Below, one piece after another: positions 23,483-33,003 of a stretch of DNA of 64,000 nucleotides. Positions within the stretch are counted from its first letter, which is position 1; each line of letters opens with the position of its first letter. Source of the DNA: JAZDOK01 sp043798715 (lineage in GTDB: Bacteria > Vulcanimicrobiota > JAZDOK01); NCBI GenBank assembly GCA_043798715.1, contig JAZDOK010000099.1, forward strand, positions 8,512 through 72,511, written 5' to 3'. Position numbers and translations under genes: made by a program. The notes under the pieces are model-generated. The model was not told where the DNA came from. It searched no databases and was given only the letters and a program-made list of their open reading frames with translations.

Positions 23483-24313
23483 ATGTTACTGAAGCGGATG
23501 ATAACGGGTTTTACTCTGGCGGCCCTCTCCATCGTTCTCGTCTGCTGGGGGCTCATTCCCATGGCCCTGGAGATCCTGTTGGTCAGCCTCTTCGGCCTCC
23601 TGGAATTTGATGAGATGGCCAGAAAAAAGGGCATTCGTCCCTCCAGGCCCACCAGCCTCTTCTGCGGATTTCTCATCGTGGCCTCGTCGGTCCTGGGGAT
23701 CAAGTTCAGTCTCCCGATACTCGTTTTGTGCTCATTCATCATCTTTACCGTCTTTATCTTTCGCAAGGAATACCACGTCTCGTCCTACCTGGATGTCGGC
23801 GTTACCCTGATGGGGATCGTGTATATTCCATGGCTCTTCAGCTTCATGATTCATCTCAGAAACTTCACGGAAAAATTGACCATTGCCGGACTCACTCTGG
23901 ATGTCGGCGCCTGGTACGTCCTCCTGGTATTTTTCGGCACCAGCTTCAGCGACATTTTTGCCTACTTCATAGGCCGGTTTTTCGGACGGGTCAAACTATG
24001 CCCCGGCATCAGCCCGGGGAAGACAGTCGAGGGCTCTCTGGCGGGTCTTCTGGCATCCGTGGCCGTGACGGCCGCCTTCGGGCAGATTCTGGGATGGCCA
24101 GTCCACCTTTCTGTCCTGCTGGGGCTCCTCCTTGGCGTGACCGCCCAGTTGGGGGATTTATGGGAATCGATTCTCAAGCGGGATGCGGGGGTCAAGGACT
24201 CCGGTTCCATTCTGGCGGGGCACGGCGGCATTCTGGACCGGTTTGATTCGTACTTTTTCACGGCGCCGGCGGCCTATTATTTCCTCATCCTCTTTGTGCG
24301 TCCGCCGGGATAA
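23483..24313 (+). CDS. cdsA: Phosphatidate cytidylyltransferase
   Basis: 276-residue polytopic membrane enzyme making CDP-diacylglycerol from phosphatidic acid and CTP. About seven to eight helices are visible. The family signature is complete near the C-terminus: SILKRDAGVKDSGSILAGHG followed by GILDRFD, with FSDIFAYFIGRFFG and SPGKTVEGSLAG upstream. ATG 23483 follows the uppS stop immediately. dxr begins 3 nt after the stop. Confidence 0.95.
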   Translation: MLLKRMITGFTLAALSIVLVCWGLIPMALEILLVSLFGLLEFDEMARKKGIRPSRPTSLFCGFLIVASSVLGIKFSLPILVLCSFIIFTVFIFRKEYHVSSYLDVGVTLMGIVYIPWLFSFMIHLRNFTEKLTIAGLTLDVGAWYVLLVFFGTSFSDIFAYFIGRFFGRVKLCPGISPGKTVEGSLAGLLASVAVTAAFGQILGWPVHLSVLLGLLLGVTAQLGDLWESILKRDAGVKDSGSILAGHGGILDRFDSYFFTAPAAYYFLILFVRPPG

Positions 24314-24316
24314 GTT

Positions 24317-25489
24317 ATGAAGAAACGCATCGCCCTGCTGGGTTCCACCGGCTCCATCGGGCGGCAGGCCCTTGAAGTGATGGAGCGGTTTCCGGAAAAG
24401 TTTGAAATCAAGGCCTTAACCGCCGGGAGCAACTGGGAGCTGCTGGCCTCTCAGGCCTGTAAATTCAAGCCCGATCTGGTGGCCCTTCATGATGAGAAAT
24501 TATTGCCGCGTCTGAAAGAGGCCCTGGGGAACTTTGCCGGGGAAATAGCAGTCGGCTCCGAGGGAATTCTCAGGGCCGCCACCCTTCCGGAGAGCGACCT
24601 GGTCCTCACCGCTCTGGTGGGAGTGGCCGGTCTTCTGCCGACAATGGCGGCTCTGGAAGAGGGAAAGGACATCGCTCTGGCCAACAAGGAGACCCTGGTG
24701 GTCGGCGGGGAACTGGTGATGATGAAGGCCCGTGAAAAGGGTTGTGCCATCCTCCCGGTGGACAGCGAGCATTCCGCCGTCTTTCAGTGTCTCCGCGGGG
24801 AGAGGCGGCGGGAGGTCAAAAAGATTATCCTGACCTCCTCGGGGGGGCCTTTCCGGGATTTTCCCATCAGGGAACTTGCCCGCGCCAGGGCCGCCGATGC
24901 GCTCAAACACCCCACCTGGAAGATGGGGCGCAAAATCACGGTTGATTCGGCGACGCTCATGAACAAGGGGTTCGAGGTCATCGAGGCCCGATGGCTCTTC
25001 GGCATTTCCCTGGAGAGGGTGGAGGTCGTCGTCCACCCGGAGAGTATCATTCACTCGATGGTCGAATTCAGAGACGGCTCGGTGAAAGCGCAGATGGGGT
25101 GGCCCGATATGCGCCTCCCGATTCAATATGCGCTGGGGTTCCCCGCACGGCTGGATCGGTCCTGGACGGATCTGGATCTCGTCCGCGTCGGCTCTTTGAC
25201 CTTCGAGTCTCCCCGGGAGGAATTCCGCTGTCTCTTCCTGGCGAGGGAAGCTTCCCGGATGGGCGGTACGATGCCCGCCGTCCTCAACGGGGCCAATGAG
25301 GAGGCGGTCCGGCTCTTTCTGGATGACAAAATCGGCTTTCTTCAGATCGCCGAGGTGGTGGAGGGAGCGATGGCGGCGCATTCTCCCAGGGAAAATCCCG
25401 GTATCGAAGAACTTATGGAAGCCGACGCCTGGGCCCGGGAAAAAGTCAGGCGCAGTCTTAAGACAATAAGTGCAAGAGAGGAAAAATAA
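24317..25489 (+). CDS. dxr: 1-deoxy-D-xylulose 5-phosphate reductoisomerase
   Basis: 390 residues. It converts DXP to 2-C-methyl-D-erythritol 4-phosphate with NADPH, the first committed step of non-mevalonate isoprenoid synthesis. The N-terminal Rossmann motif is LLGSTGSIGRQALEV. Metal and substrate sites appear in LPVDSEHSAVFQCL, TSSGGPFR and ATLMNKGFEVIEARWLF. The mobile-loop region HPESIIHSMVEFRDGSVKAQ is complete. Length is typical. Its stop overlaps the rseP start (TAATG). Confidence 0.97.
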   Translation: MKKRIALLGSTGSIGRQALEVMERFPEKFEIKALTAGSNWELLASQACKFKPDLVALHDEKLLPRLKEALGNFAGEIAVGSEGILRAATLPESDLVLTALVGVAGLLPTMAALEEGKDIALANKETLVVGGELVMMKAREKGCAILPVDSEHSAVFQCLRGERRREVKKIILTSSGGPFRDFPIRELARARAADALKHPTWKMGRKITVDSATLMNKGFEVIEARWLFGISLERVEVVVHPESIIHSMVEFRDGSVKAQMGWPDMRLPIQYALGFPARLDRSWTDLDLVRVGSLTFESPREEFRCLFLAREASRMGGTMPAVLNGANEEAVRLFLDDKIGFLQIAEVVEGAMAAHSPRENPGIEELMEADAWAREKVRRSLKTISAREEK

Positions 25490-26589
25490 TGGTCATTCCA
25501 ATTCTTCTGACGATCTTTACCTTCGGATTCATGATTTTTGTTCACGAGTTGGGTCACTTCATCATGGCCCGGAGGGCCGGGGTTCGGGTCCTGGAATTTT
25601 CCCTCGGCCTGGGGCCGCGCCTGTTCGGGATCAAGAAGGGAGATACCGATTACAGCATCAAACTTATTCCCTTCGGCGGCGAGGTGCGCCTCGAGGGAAG
25701 CGACACCCAGGCGGATGCCTCAGATCCGAACAACTTGGAGTCCAAGTCGGCCTGGGTCAAAATGAAAGTCTTCGTCGGGGGATGCCTGATGAATTACCTG
25801 ATAGGCATTCTTCTCTTCTGGTTCGTCGGTATTTTTTACGGCGTTGCAAACTTCGATTCCGCTGTCACCAACCGGGTGGGCATCGTGCTCCCAGGGAAGC
25901 CCGCTGAGCGCGCCGGGATCCGGCCCGGGGACGTAATCACCGAAATAGACGGCCTCCCCATGAAGGACGGCGAATCCGTTATGGATTATATTCACCAGCA
26001 TCCGGAAAAAAAGCTGACCATAAACCTCCAGCGGAAAAAAGAAATACTCAATATAGCTGTCACTTCCGAGAGCCAGGAATTCGACACTCCCACCGGCAAG
26101 AAAAAGATGGGAGTCATCGGGTTCATGCCGGACCACGTGATGATTCCCAATTTCAAGAAAGTCCCGGTTCTTACTGCTCTTCAGGACGGCCTCGACAAGG
26201 CGCTGAAATTTACGGTAGGTCCCTTCGTCGCCATTGCGATGATTGTCAAAAAGCAGCTTCCGGCCCAGATGGTAGTAGACAGCTCGGGGGGACCCATCCT
26301 GATTTTTCAGATGATTCTTAGTTTCGCCCGGAAGGGAATCTTCCCCCTCCTGTACTTTGCCGCCATAATAAACATCCTTATCGGCTTCATGAACCTCATG
26401 CCCTTCCCTGGTCTGGACGGGGCGCACGTGCTGTTTCTGGTCATCGGCCTCATTCGGAAAAAACCAATCGACCCGGAAAAGGAAAACATGATCCATAACG
26501 TCGGCCTGATCATACTGCTCGTACTGGTCTTGCTCCTCTCGTATCAGGACGTGCTGCGGATCATTCAGGGGAGGAGTTTTATCAAATGA
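25489..26589 (+). CDS. rseP: Site-2 protease, RseP family
   Basis: 366-residue intramembrane zinc metalloprotease. HELGHF in the first helix gives the two His ligands and catalytic Glu, and NLMPFPGLDG in a C-terminal helix supplies the Asp ligand. One PDZ domain lies between (about 130-210, VLPGKPAERAGIRPGDVITE). E. coli RseP has two PDZ domains, so this is the single-PDZ type. It cleaves transmembrane anti-sigma factors or signal-peptide remnants. Translation is coupled to dxr upstream and to ispG downstream (ATGA overlap). Confidence 0.94.
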   Translation: MVIPILLTIFTFGFMIFVHELGHFIMARRAGVRVLEFSLGLGPRLFGIKKGDTDYSIKLIPFGGEVRLEGSDTQADASDPNNLESKSAWVKMKVFVGGCLMNYLIGILLFWFVGIFYGVANFDSAVTNRVGIVLPGKPAERAGIRPGDVITEIDGLPMKDGESVMDYIHQHPEKKLTINLQRKKEILNIAVTSESQEFDTPTGKKKMGVIGFMPDHVMIPNFKKVPVLTALQDGLDKALKFTVGPFVAIAMIVKKQLPAQMVVDSSGGPILIFQMILSFARKGIFPLLYFAAIINILIGFMNLMPFPGLDGAHVLFLVIGLIRKKPIDPEKENMIHNVGLIILLVLVLLLSYQDVLRIIQGRSFIK

Positions 26590-27665
26590 GTACGCCGTTT
26601 CCCCGCCGCCGGACGCGTGCGGTGCGGGCCGGGAAGCTCATTATCGGAGGCGGCGAACCGATCTCGGTCCAGACGATGACCAAGACCGACACCCGCGATG
26701 TCGGGCGTACGGTGGAGCAAATCCTGCGCCTGGAAGAGCTGGGCCTGTCTCTCATCCGCTGCGCCGTCCCGGACATGGAGGCCGCCCGGGCGCTGGGAAA
26801 AATCAGGGAGCGGGTTCACATACCCCTGGCCGCCGACATTCACTTCGACTTCCGCCTGGCGCTCGAGGCGCTGGAACAGGGAGTGGAAAAACTGCGCCTC
26901 AATCCTGGAAATATCCGGGAGCGGGAGAAGATCTCGCAGATAGCCCGGAAGGCCGGCGGGATGGGCGTCCCCATCAGGATCGGCGTGAATGCAGGGTCTC
27001 TTAATGAAGCTCTGCGAAGCAAGCACGGCGGGATCACGCCGGAGGCGATGGTCGAGAGCGCCCTGGAAGAAGTGGCGGTCCTGGAGTCAGCCGGCTTCGG
27101 CGACATCGTCATCTCACTTAAGGCCTCGGATATTCCGCTGACAATTCAGTCTTACCGGCTCCTGGCTGGAAAATGTCCCTATCCTTTCCATGCCGGGATC
27201 ACGGAGGCCGGCACTCTTTACCCCGGCTCCATCCGCTCCGCCGCGGGGATCGGCATTCTGCTTTCGGAAGGTCTCTGCGACACCATCCGCGTATCCCTGA
27301 CTGCCGATTCGGCGGAGGAAGTCAAGGCCGGCAATCTCATTCTGGAGTCTCTGGATCTCAAAAAGCGCGGTCCGCTTCTCATCTCCTGCCCGACCTGCGG
27401 CCGGACCGAAATAGATCTCTTCTCCCTGGCCGCCGAGGTTGAAAAGAAGCTTGAAAAAATCAAAACCCCGATTCGGGTTGCCGTCATGGGGTGCGTGGTG
27501 AACGGCCCCGGGGAAGCGCGTGAGGCGGACGTGGGAATTGCGGGCGGGAAGGGCTCCGGTATTCTCTTCCGCCGGGGCCAGATCGTCCGCACTCTTTCGG
27601 AGGCTGAACTTCTGTCCGCCCTCATGGAGGAGATAGAGAGAATGGGGGAGGAACAAGAAAGATGA
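26586..27665 (+). CDS. ispG: 4-hydroxy-3-methylbut-2-enyl diphosphate synthase
   Basis: 359 residues of the short bacterial IspG/GcpE type. The TIM-barrel half starts with VQTMTKTDTRDVG and contains ADIHFDFRLALEA and LRLNPGNI. The C-terminal [4Fe-4S] half carries SCPTCGRTEIDL and GCVVNGPGEA. It converts MEcPP to HMBPP, the penultimate step to IPP and DMAPP. It overlaps rseP by 4 nt and the following radical SAM gene by 4 nt. The rseP-ispG order is that seen in Firmicutes-like layouts, not the rseP-bamA order of proteobacteria. Confidence 0.96.
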   Translation: MSTPFPRRRTRAVRAGKLIIGGGEPISVQTMTKTDTRDVGRTVEQILRLEELGLSLIRCAVPDMEAARALGKIRERVHIPLAADIHFDFRLALEALEQGVEKLRLNPGNIREREKISQIARKAGGMGVPIRIGVNAGSLNEALRSKHGGITPEAMVESALEEVAVLESAGFGDIVISLKASDIPLTIQSYRLLAGKCPYPFHAGITEAGTLYPGSIRSAAGIGILLSEGLCDTIRVSLTADSAEEVKAGNLILESLDLKKRGPLLISCPTCGRTEIDLFSLAAEVEKKLEKIKTPIRVAVMGCVVNGPGEAREADVGIAGGKGSGILFRRGQIVRTLSEAELLSALMEEIERMGEEQER

Positions 27666-28966
27666 AAATTATTCTAACCAGGCCGCACATGAGAGAAGTC
27701 TCCCTCATTGCTCCTCCTCTCGGCCTCGGCTATCTTTCTTCCTGCCTGCGTCAGGCCGGGCACGAGGTCGAGCTCATTGATGGACATGCGCTCTCTTTAT
27801 CTTATTCTGAACTGGTACGGAAGTGCGTGGGAGCCGATGTCGTGGGGGTTAATTGCCTGACGATTTCTAAAAATGAGTCCATAGAACTCACCCGCGCTCT
27901 CAAAAAGGAGCATCACACCGTGGTACTCGGGGGGCCTCATGCGAGCGGCGCTTATAAGGAACTTATAGAGGCCTCCGGGGCCGATTATGTCGTAGTAGGC
28001 GAGGGAGAGGAGAGCTTTCCGATACTGGTTCGAAATCTTGAAGAAAAAAAAGAACCCAGGGGTCTTCTGGGTATTTTCAGAAGCGGGGAGAGGCGGGTCG
28101 TCAGGCGCCCCCTCATCCAGGATCTTGATTTAATCCCCTATCCGGACTGGGAGCAGATGGCCTCGAATCTATATGGGATGTATGCCTCATACAGGAAAAA
28201 ATCAGGCGCCCCATCTTCCAGCGCGGCTCCATTCCTGGTTTCGCGGGGATGCTGCTGCGTCCCGGAGAACTGTCCCGGCAATCCGGTATGGGGGAAGACC
28301 CTGCGTTACCGCTCGCCGGAGAACATCGTGGGAGAAATGGAACTGCTGGTTCGGACGCATGGCTATACGGAAGTGCATCTGGAAGATGAGAATCCAGTGA
28401 AAGACAAGGAATGGTTTGAGAGGATCTGCCGCCTGATCATCGAGCGGGAGGTCTCCGTCGAGTGGGGCCTCACGACAGCGAACCCCGTATTTACGAAACT
28501 CGACATGGAGTCTCTTCATCTCATGCGGGAGAGCGGCTGCTATTTCCTCATGTTCGATCTGGGAAAATATGCGGAGAATCCTGCTTCTAAAGAATTCTCT
28601 TTTGTTGGAGAGCAGGTTGCTCTTGAAATGACCGGCCTGTCCAAAAAAAACGGCATGATCACGGGAGGATCCATCTCGTTAGAGCTGGTTCCCCTCACCG
28701 AGGAGGGAGTGGAGAAGACCTCCATTGCTCTGGAAAAAATATTTGCGCCGTTGGCGCTTGATATCTTTTGTCTGAACGTCCTGGTTTTCGGGGAACGTTC
28801 CGAGGCTGAGACTATGTTTCAAAAATTTCAGGAAAAAATAAGGAAGAGGCTCGAGTCCATTACGCCCTGTATCATCGTCCAGATGCTCACTCCCGGCACC
28901 AGTTTTTTGGGCGGAGATGCTCCTCCCTACCAGGACTGCTTTCCCGGATCCTGTCAGGGCGCCTGA
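27662..28966 (+). CDS. B12-binding radical SAM-like protein with altered cluster motif
   Basis: 434 residues. The N-terminal cobalamin-binding Rossmann half runs to about 150 (APPLGLGYLSSCLRQAGHEV, VVLGGPHASG, VVGEGEESF). A radical SAM-like barrel follows (about 185-400). At the usual SRGCx3Cx2C position the sequence is SRGCCCVPENC. The first and third Cys align but the middle Cys is Pro, with extra Cys at +1 and +2. RYRSPENIVGEME downstream is typical of the family. Cluster binding is therefore uncertain. ATG overlaps the ispG stop, so it is coexpressed with isoprenoid genes. Substrate unknown. Confidence 0.8.
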   Translation: MKIILTRPHMREVSLIAPPLGLGYLSSCLRQAGHEVELIDGHALSLSYSELVRKCVGADVVGVNCLTISKNESIELTRALKKEHHTVVLGGPHASGAYKELIEASGADYVVVGEGEESFPILVRNLEEKKEPRGLLGIFRSGERRVVRRPLIQDLDLIPYPDWEQMASNLYGMYASYRKKSGAPSSSAAPFLVSRGCCCVPENCPGNPVWGKTLRYRSPENIVGEMELLVRTHGYTEVHLEDENPVKDKEWFERICRLIIEREVSVEWGLTTANPVFTKLDMESLHLMRESGCYFLMFDLGKYAENPASKEFSFVGEQVALEMTGLSKKNGMITGGSISLELVPLTEEGVEKTSIALEKIFAPLALDIFCLNVLVFGERSEAETMFQKFQEKIRKRLESITPCIIVQMLTPGTSFLGGDAPPYQDCFPGSCQGA

Positions 28967-28986
28967 CGACAGATTGGGATGCAGGC

Positions 28987-30150
28987 ATGAAGAGTTTTGA
29001 GAATCTGGCGGGGATCTACCGGAAGAAGTTCGGAAATCCGCCTTCGTTCAGAGCCAGGGCCCCGGGGCGGGTTAACCTGATAGGGGAGCATACGGATTAC
29101 AACGAAGGATTCGTCTTCCCCGCCGCCCTGGAATGCGAGGTGCGGGTGGCGGCCGGCCCCGCCATTGACGGAAAGGTCCGCCTTTTTTCGGTTGATTTCA
29201 ATGAAGAGGATCGCTTTGAGGCATCCGGTTTTTCAAGGAACGCCGAAAAACCCTGGACGAACTATGTTCGGGGGGTTCTCCAGCAGATGTTATCCCTGGG
29301 CGCCCGCCCTTTCAATGCCGTTATCTCCGGGAATGTGCCCCTGGGGAGCGGTCTTTCCTCTTCGGCGGCGCTCGAAGTGGCCACGGCCTTTGCCTTGAAC
29401 CGCGTGTTCGGCCTTTCTATTCCGCCCGTCGAGCTGGCTCTCCTCTGCCAGCGGGCGGAAAACCAGTTCGTCGGTGTCCAATGCGGAATAATGGATCAAT
29501 TCATCTCGGCGCTGGGGAGGGAGAATCACGCCCTCCTCATCGATTGCCGGGATCTCAGCTACAGGCCGGTTCCACTGAACCTGGAGGGTCACTCACTGGT
29601 GATCGCGGACAGTCGGGCCCCCAGGGAGTTGGCGGCGTCCGCCTACAATGAGAGGCGGGCCGAGTGCGAGGAGGGCGTCCGCCTTCTTGGCATAAGGTTC
29701 CCCGGTATCCGGGCACTCCGCGACGTGACCGGGGAGGCGTTTCAGGAGGCGGAGGGCGGCCTTCCGGAGCCGATTCGCCGGCGTTGCCGCCATGTAGTCT
29801 CGGAAAACATCCGCACCCTGGAGGCGGCCCGCGTACTTTCGGAGGGGGATCTGGCCCGCTTCGGAGAGCTGATGACGGCCTCCCATGTTTCTCTTCGGGA
29901 CGATTACAAAGTCAGCTCAGAGTATCTGGATCTCCTCGTCGAGACCGCCCTGGATGGAGAGGAGTGCCTGGGTTCCCGCCTGACGGGCGCCGGTTTCGGG
30001 GGTTGCACCGTGAGCCTGGTGCGCTCGGAAGGCGTCCCCGGGTTTAAAGAGCGCCTCACCCGTGTTTACCGGAAGAAGACGGATCTGGTTCCCGTAATTT
30101 ATGTCAGCCGCGCCTGCCGCGGTGCTGAGGCGGAAGCGATCAAAGGGTAA
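28987..30150 (+). CDS. galK: Galactokinase
   Basis: 387-residue GHMP kinase. GRVNLIGEHTDYNEGFVFP is the galactokinase signature, PLGSGLSSSAALEVATA is the ATP-binding motif, CGIMDQFISALG includes the catalytic Asp, and LTGAGFGGCTVSLV is the third GHMP motif. It phosphorylates galactose to galactose 1-phosphate. No galT, galE or sugar transporter is near, so related GHMP activities on other sugars remain possible. It is the last gene of the long operon and is followed by a terminator hairpin. Confidence 0.92.
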   Translation: MKSFENLAGIYRKKFGNPPSFRARAPGRVNLIGEHTDYNEGFVFPAALECEVRVAAGPAIDGKVRLFSVDFNEEDRFEASGFSRNAEKPWTNYVRGVLQQMLSLGARPFNAVISGNVPLGSGLSSSAALEVATAFALNRVFGLSIPPVELALLCQRAENQFVGVQCGIMDQFISALGRENHALLIDCRDLSYRPVPLNLEGHSLVIADSRAPRELAASAYNERRAECEEGVRLLGIRFPGIRALRDVTGEAFQEAEGGLPEPIRRRCRHVVSENIRTLEAARVLSEGDLARFGELMTASHVSLRDDYKVSSEYLDLLVETALDGEECLGSRLTGAGFGGCTVSLVRSEGVPGFKERLTRVYRKKTDLVPVIYVSRACRGAEAEAIKG

Positions 30151-30169
30151 GCGCTCCCGTGCTTTTTTT
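30150..30169 (+). terminator. Terminator after galK
   Basis: AGCGC (30150-30154), loop TCCC, GTGCT (30159-30163), then a run of seven T. The stem is short (five pairs, one G-T) but directly follows the galK stop and faces the convergent gene at 30219. Confidence 0.5.
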
Positions 30170-30218
30170 CCGGGTGAGTTTTCCTCTTCGGGCATATTCA
30201 TCGAGCAGAAGAGTTGCT

Positions 30219-30998
30219 TCAGGGAGCGGAGGCTCCAATCAGTTCATGAACTTCTTCCGCCCTGCTGTTTTTATAGTAGGACGAGGTGAAAATAAGGAAG
30301 AGGAGCTGCAACTGGTTGGCGATGGCTTCCAGGAAAATTTTCTGGTTCCTGGTGATATCCCTTCTGGGCAGTATGCAGAAAACGACAAGGTCAAGGCTTC
30401 TTTGCGTGGAGGTCACTATCGTGTAGTCTTTCAGGCGCTCGCTCTGAGGTTGGATCAAAAATTCGTTTTCGATGGGAGAATTAAGGAGAATGGCGTTGCC
30501 CCTGGCTACATGGGCTTCCCGGAGAGTCTTCCGGGTTTCCGGCTCGACGATCCTCAGGATAACCCAATCGGCATCCACGATGCCGAGGATGCGCCCGGCC
30601 AGGAATTCCATGATGTACTTCATCTCTTTCTTGTTTTCCGGGTACTTGATGGCATCGGAAAAAACGGAGCGGATTTCCTCGATTTGGACGTTGAGGGATC
30701 CGATGTACTTAAAGGCCTCATTCAGACGATCTTCCATTCCCATTTTGGCCTGCAGCATCTGCTGGCATTTAAGCCTGCTCTTTTCGGCTTCCCTTCGATA
30801 AAGGAGCAGGATTCCCAGGCTGATAATAACGAGGAGGCCCAGCAGGATGACTTCCACGGTCTCTTCCTGGAAGATTAAAAAATTATGCGTCACCAGGAAT
30901 GGCGTCGTAATTGTGGCGAGAGCCAGGATGGCCATGACAGCCAGGTATATCGCCTCCAGGAGGCTTAATCTGTTTTTCTCGACAAGGTCTGATTTCAT
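30219..30998 (-). CDS. Membrane protein with coiled coil and GAF-like domain
   Basis: 259 residues. Two hydrophobic helices near the N-terminus (about 14-34 and 46-67) are followed by a coiled coil (about 70-118, REAEKSRLKCQQMLQAKMGM) and a GAF-like alpha/beta domain (about 125-248, with ILGIVDADWVILRIV and FLEAIANQLQLLF, the usual last helix of GAF domains). No output domain is present, so it may pass signals to a partner. It lies convergent to galK and has its own promoter at 31038-31046. Confidence 0.7.
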   Translation of the reverse strand: MKSDLVEKNRLSLLEAIYLAVMAILALATITTPFLVTHNFLIFQEETVEVILLGLLVIISLGILLLYRREAEKSRLKCQQMLQAKMGMEDRLNEAFKYIGSLNVQIEEIRSVFSDAIKYPENKKEMKYIMEFLAGRILGIVDADWVILRIVEPETRKTLREAHVARGNAILLNSPIENEFLIQPQSERLKDYTIVTSTQRSLDLVVFCILPRRDITRNQKIFLEAIANQLQLLFLIFTSSYYKNSRAEEVHELIGASAP

Positions 30999-31037
30999 CG
31001 CTTTTAACGAGCTCCTCTTTTCGATATTCTGCGGTGA

Positions 31038-31046
31038 ATTATAACA
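31038..31046 (-). promoter_or_regulatory. Extended -10 promoter (TGTTATAAT)
   Basis: The minus strand reads TGTTATAAT, 39 nt before the ATG of the GAF-like membrane protein at 30998. GAGGAG lies in the leader. The -35 is weak. Confidence 0.45.
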
Positions 31047-31184
31047 TATCCAGCCGTGGGCTACAACGCCTCGAATTGCGCCATGGGAAAAACTTGCCGA
31101 ATCCTTAAATATTTCTAGTTTTAGTGGCAGAGCGCCAAGAAACTAAGAAGGCCGACGGCAGGGCTAAGGCCCTGAGAACTCGTT

Positions 31185-31763
31185 TCAATCCGGATCAAAA
31201 TGCTCTGAACGGAGCGGGCTCTTTGTCTCTTTGAAAGCAAATTCGACCAGATGTCTTCCGCCTGAAATCAAGTATCCTCCTATGATTAAAAACACAAGAG
31301 CACTGGCGATTTCTCCGCTCTGATTGCACAAGGCGGGTGGATAGATAGCTCCTCCCTGAATTATTACTTGTTTGTTACCTCCAAATGTTAAAACGGCGAG
31401 AACCTTGGCCAGTTGAGGGATCCCTAGGATGAGGCAGAAAACGCCGATAATTTTCAGGGCTAGAATGAAAACGGGTCTCCGCTTCAGTTCCTCTGCGTCG
31501 AGAGATAAAATTTCACTGTCTGCCGGAACGAGTTTCCCCGCGATGAAATCGCCCCATCTCAACAGGATATAAGCGAAGACGAGCGACAGAATGACTTCGA
31601 GAATATAGGCGGCAAGAAACACGTAAGGCATAAATCCCTGCCGTATCGGCTGAAAGAGCATGCCGCCCAATGAGATAAATCGGGGTATAGTCATGGCTGC
31701 ATAAAGCAAGCAAAGGACAGCCAGAAATTTCAGTGAGATTGAAAAAATGTCTCGCTTTGTCAT
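31185..31763 (-). CDS. Four-helix membrane protein, function unknown
   Basis: 192 residues with four clear hydrophobic segments (about 8-27, 44-69, 97-122 and 148-168). A cytosolic loop of about 25 residues (GKLVPADSEILSLDAEEL) sits between helices 2 and 3, and a charged C-terminal tail ends the protein. GGCGG precedes ATG 31763. I do not recognise the family. It stands alone between convergent and divergent neighbours. Confidence 0.7.
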   Translation of the reverse strand: MTKRDIFSISLKFLAVLCLLYAAMTIPRFISLGGMLFQPIRQGFMPYVFLAAYILEVILSLVFAYILLRWGDFIAGKLVPADSEILSLDAEELKRRPVFILALKIIGVFCLILGIPQLAKVLAVLTFGGNKQVIIQGGAIYPPALCNQSGEIASALVFLIIGGYLISGGRHLVEFAFKETKSPLRSEHFDPD

Positions 31764-31929
31764 TTTTTTCCGCCTTACCTGAAAAGTCTAATAAAATATA
31801 TGCTTTAAATTTCAATAAAAGGAGCCTTCTTCCTCTTAGGAGCTTTAACTTCCAATTTGCCCTGAACAGGCTTCGACTGAAAAATAGAGGGAGGTAGGAA
31901 AAGGGAGCCCGGAAAAAGAAACTCATTGC

Positions 31930-32955
31930 ATGAATAATCAGGAGAGGTATTCCCGGCAGGTTGCGCTTCCGGAGATCGGCCTTGCGGGACAGGAGAAGCT
32001 TTTGAAAAGCCGGGTGGTCATCGTCGGCTGCGGGGCTCTGGGGAGCGTCTCCGCGGGCCTCATGGCGCGGGCGGGAGTCGGGGACATCCGGATCGTCGAC
32101 CGGGATTTTGTGGAGCTTGACAACCTTCAGCGCCAGGATCTTTTTACTGAAAAAGACGCCGAGGATAGCGCCCCCAAGGCCCTCCGGGCGGCTGAGCATC
32201 TTCGCGAAATAAAATCAGGGATTCGGGTGGAGGGAATATTTGCCAACCTGAGTCACAGAAATGCCGAGCATCTTCTGGCCGCAGCCGATATCATTTTGGA
32301 TGCCACCGATAATTTCCACACCCGCCTTCTCGTAAACGATGTCTCCCTGAAATTTAATATCCCCTGGATTTATGGCGGAGTCCTGGGGTCTTCCGGGATG
32401 ACGATGAATATCCTGCCCTGCCGGACGGCGTGTTATAGATGTCTTCTCCCGATGCCTCCTCCGCCGGGCTCCGTCCCCACTTGTGAGACGGCGGGAGTCC
32501 TCTCTCCGGTGGTCCGCATCATCGCCTCCCTTCAGGTTCTGGAGGCCATGAAATACCTGGTGGGAGAAGAGAAGCTTTTGTCCGGCGACCTGGTCTTTTT
32601 TGACGGTTGGGACAACTCATTCCAGAGAATTACCATCGGGAGAAAAGACGATTGCCCCGCCTGCGTGAAAAAAGAGTGGATTTATCTTTATCCCAAAGAA
32701 GAACAGTTTTCGGTGACCACCCTCTGCGGCCGGGACGCCGTTCACGTGGAGGCGCCGGCGGGCAGCAGGGTATCCCTTGAGAGCCTGGCCGAAAAACTGA
32801 AGGATGCGGGCCGGGTGAGGCTTGAGCCTCATGTCCTTAATTTCACGGCGGAACCCTATCAAATTTTCATCTTCGAGGACGGGCGCGCCATCATCAAGGG
32901 CGTCCAGGACGAGAAAAAGGCCCTGGCTCTCTATGCCCGCTACGTGGGTATGTGA
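31930..32955 (+). CDS. ThiF/MoeB-family E1-like adenylyltransferase
   Basis: 341 residues. RYSRQVALPEIGLAGQEKL and VVIVGCGALGS (nucleotide loop) open the fold. DRDFVELDNLQRQ, the arginine finger region and DATDNFHTRLLVND are typical of MoeB/ThiF. Zinc ligands come from CYRC and CPAC pairs, and PTCETAGVLSP holds the candidate catalytic Cys. It should adenylate the C-terminal Gly of a ubiquitin-like sulfur carrier (ThiS or MoaD type). No such carrier gene is nearby. The last ~80 residues form an extra domain of unclear role. Confidence 0.9.
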   Translation: MNNQERYSRQVALPEIGLAGQEKLLKSRVVIVGCGALGSVSAGLMARAGVGDIRIVDRDFVELDNLQRQDLFTEKDAEDSAPKALRAAEHLREIKSGIRVEGIFANLSHRNAEHLLAAADIILDATDNFHTRLLVNDVSLKFNIPWIYGGVLGSSGMTMNILPCRTACYRCLLPMPPPPGSVPTCETAGVLSPVVRIIASLQVLEAMKYLVGEEKLLSGDLVFFDGWDNSFQRITIGRKDDCPACVKKEWIYLYPKEEQFSVTTLCGRDAVHVEAPAGSRVSLESLAEKLKDAGRVRLEPHVLNFTAEPYQIFIFEDGRAIIKGVQDEKKALALYARYVGM

Positions 32956-33003
32956 CAGAATAAAATCCGGGTTGCTCTTCGATATGGCAGGGAGGCGGAA
33001 TCG

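Noticed and set aside
24500..25381. 293-codon open frame on the minus strand inside dxr
   Set aside because: Antisense to a fully conserved enzyme gene; His/Gln/Pro-rich composition typical of a shadow frame in GC-rich DNA, no ribosome site.
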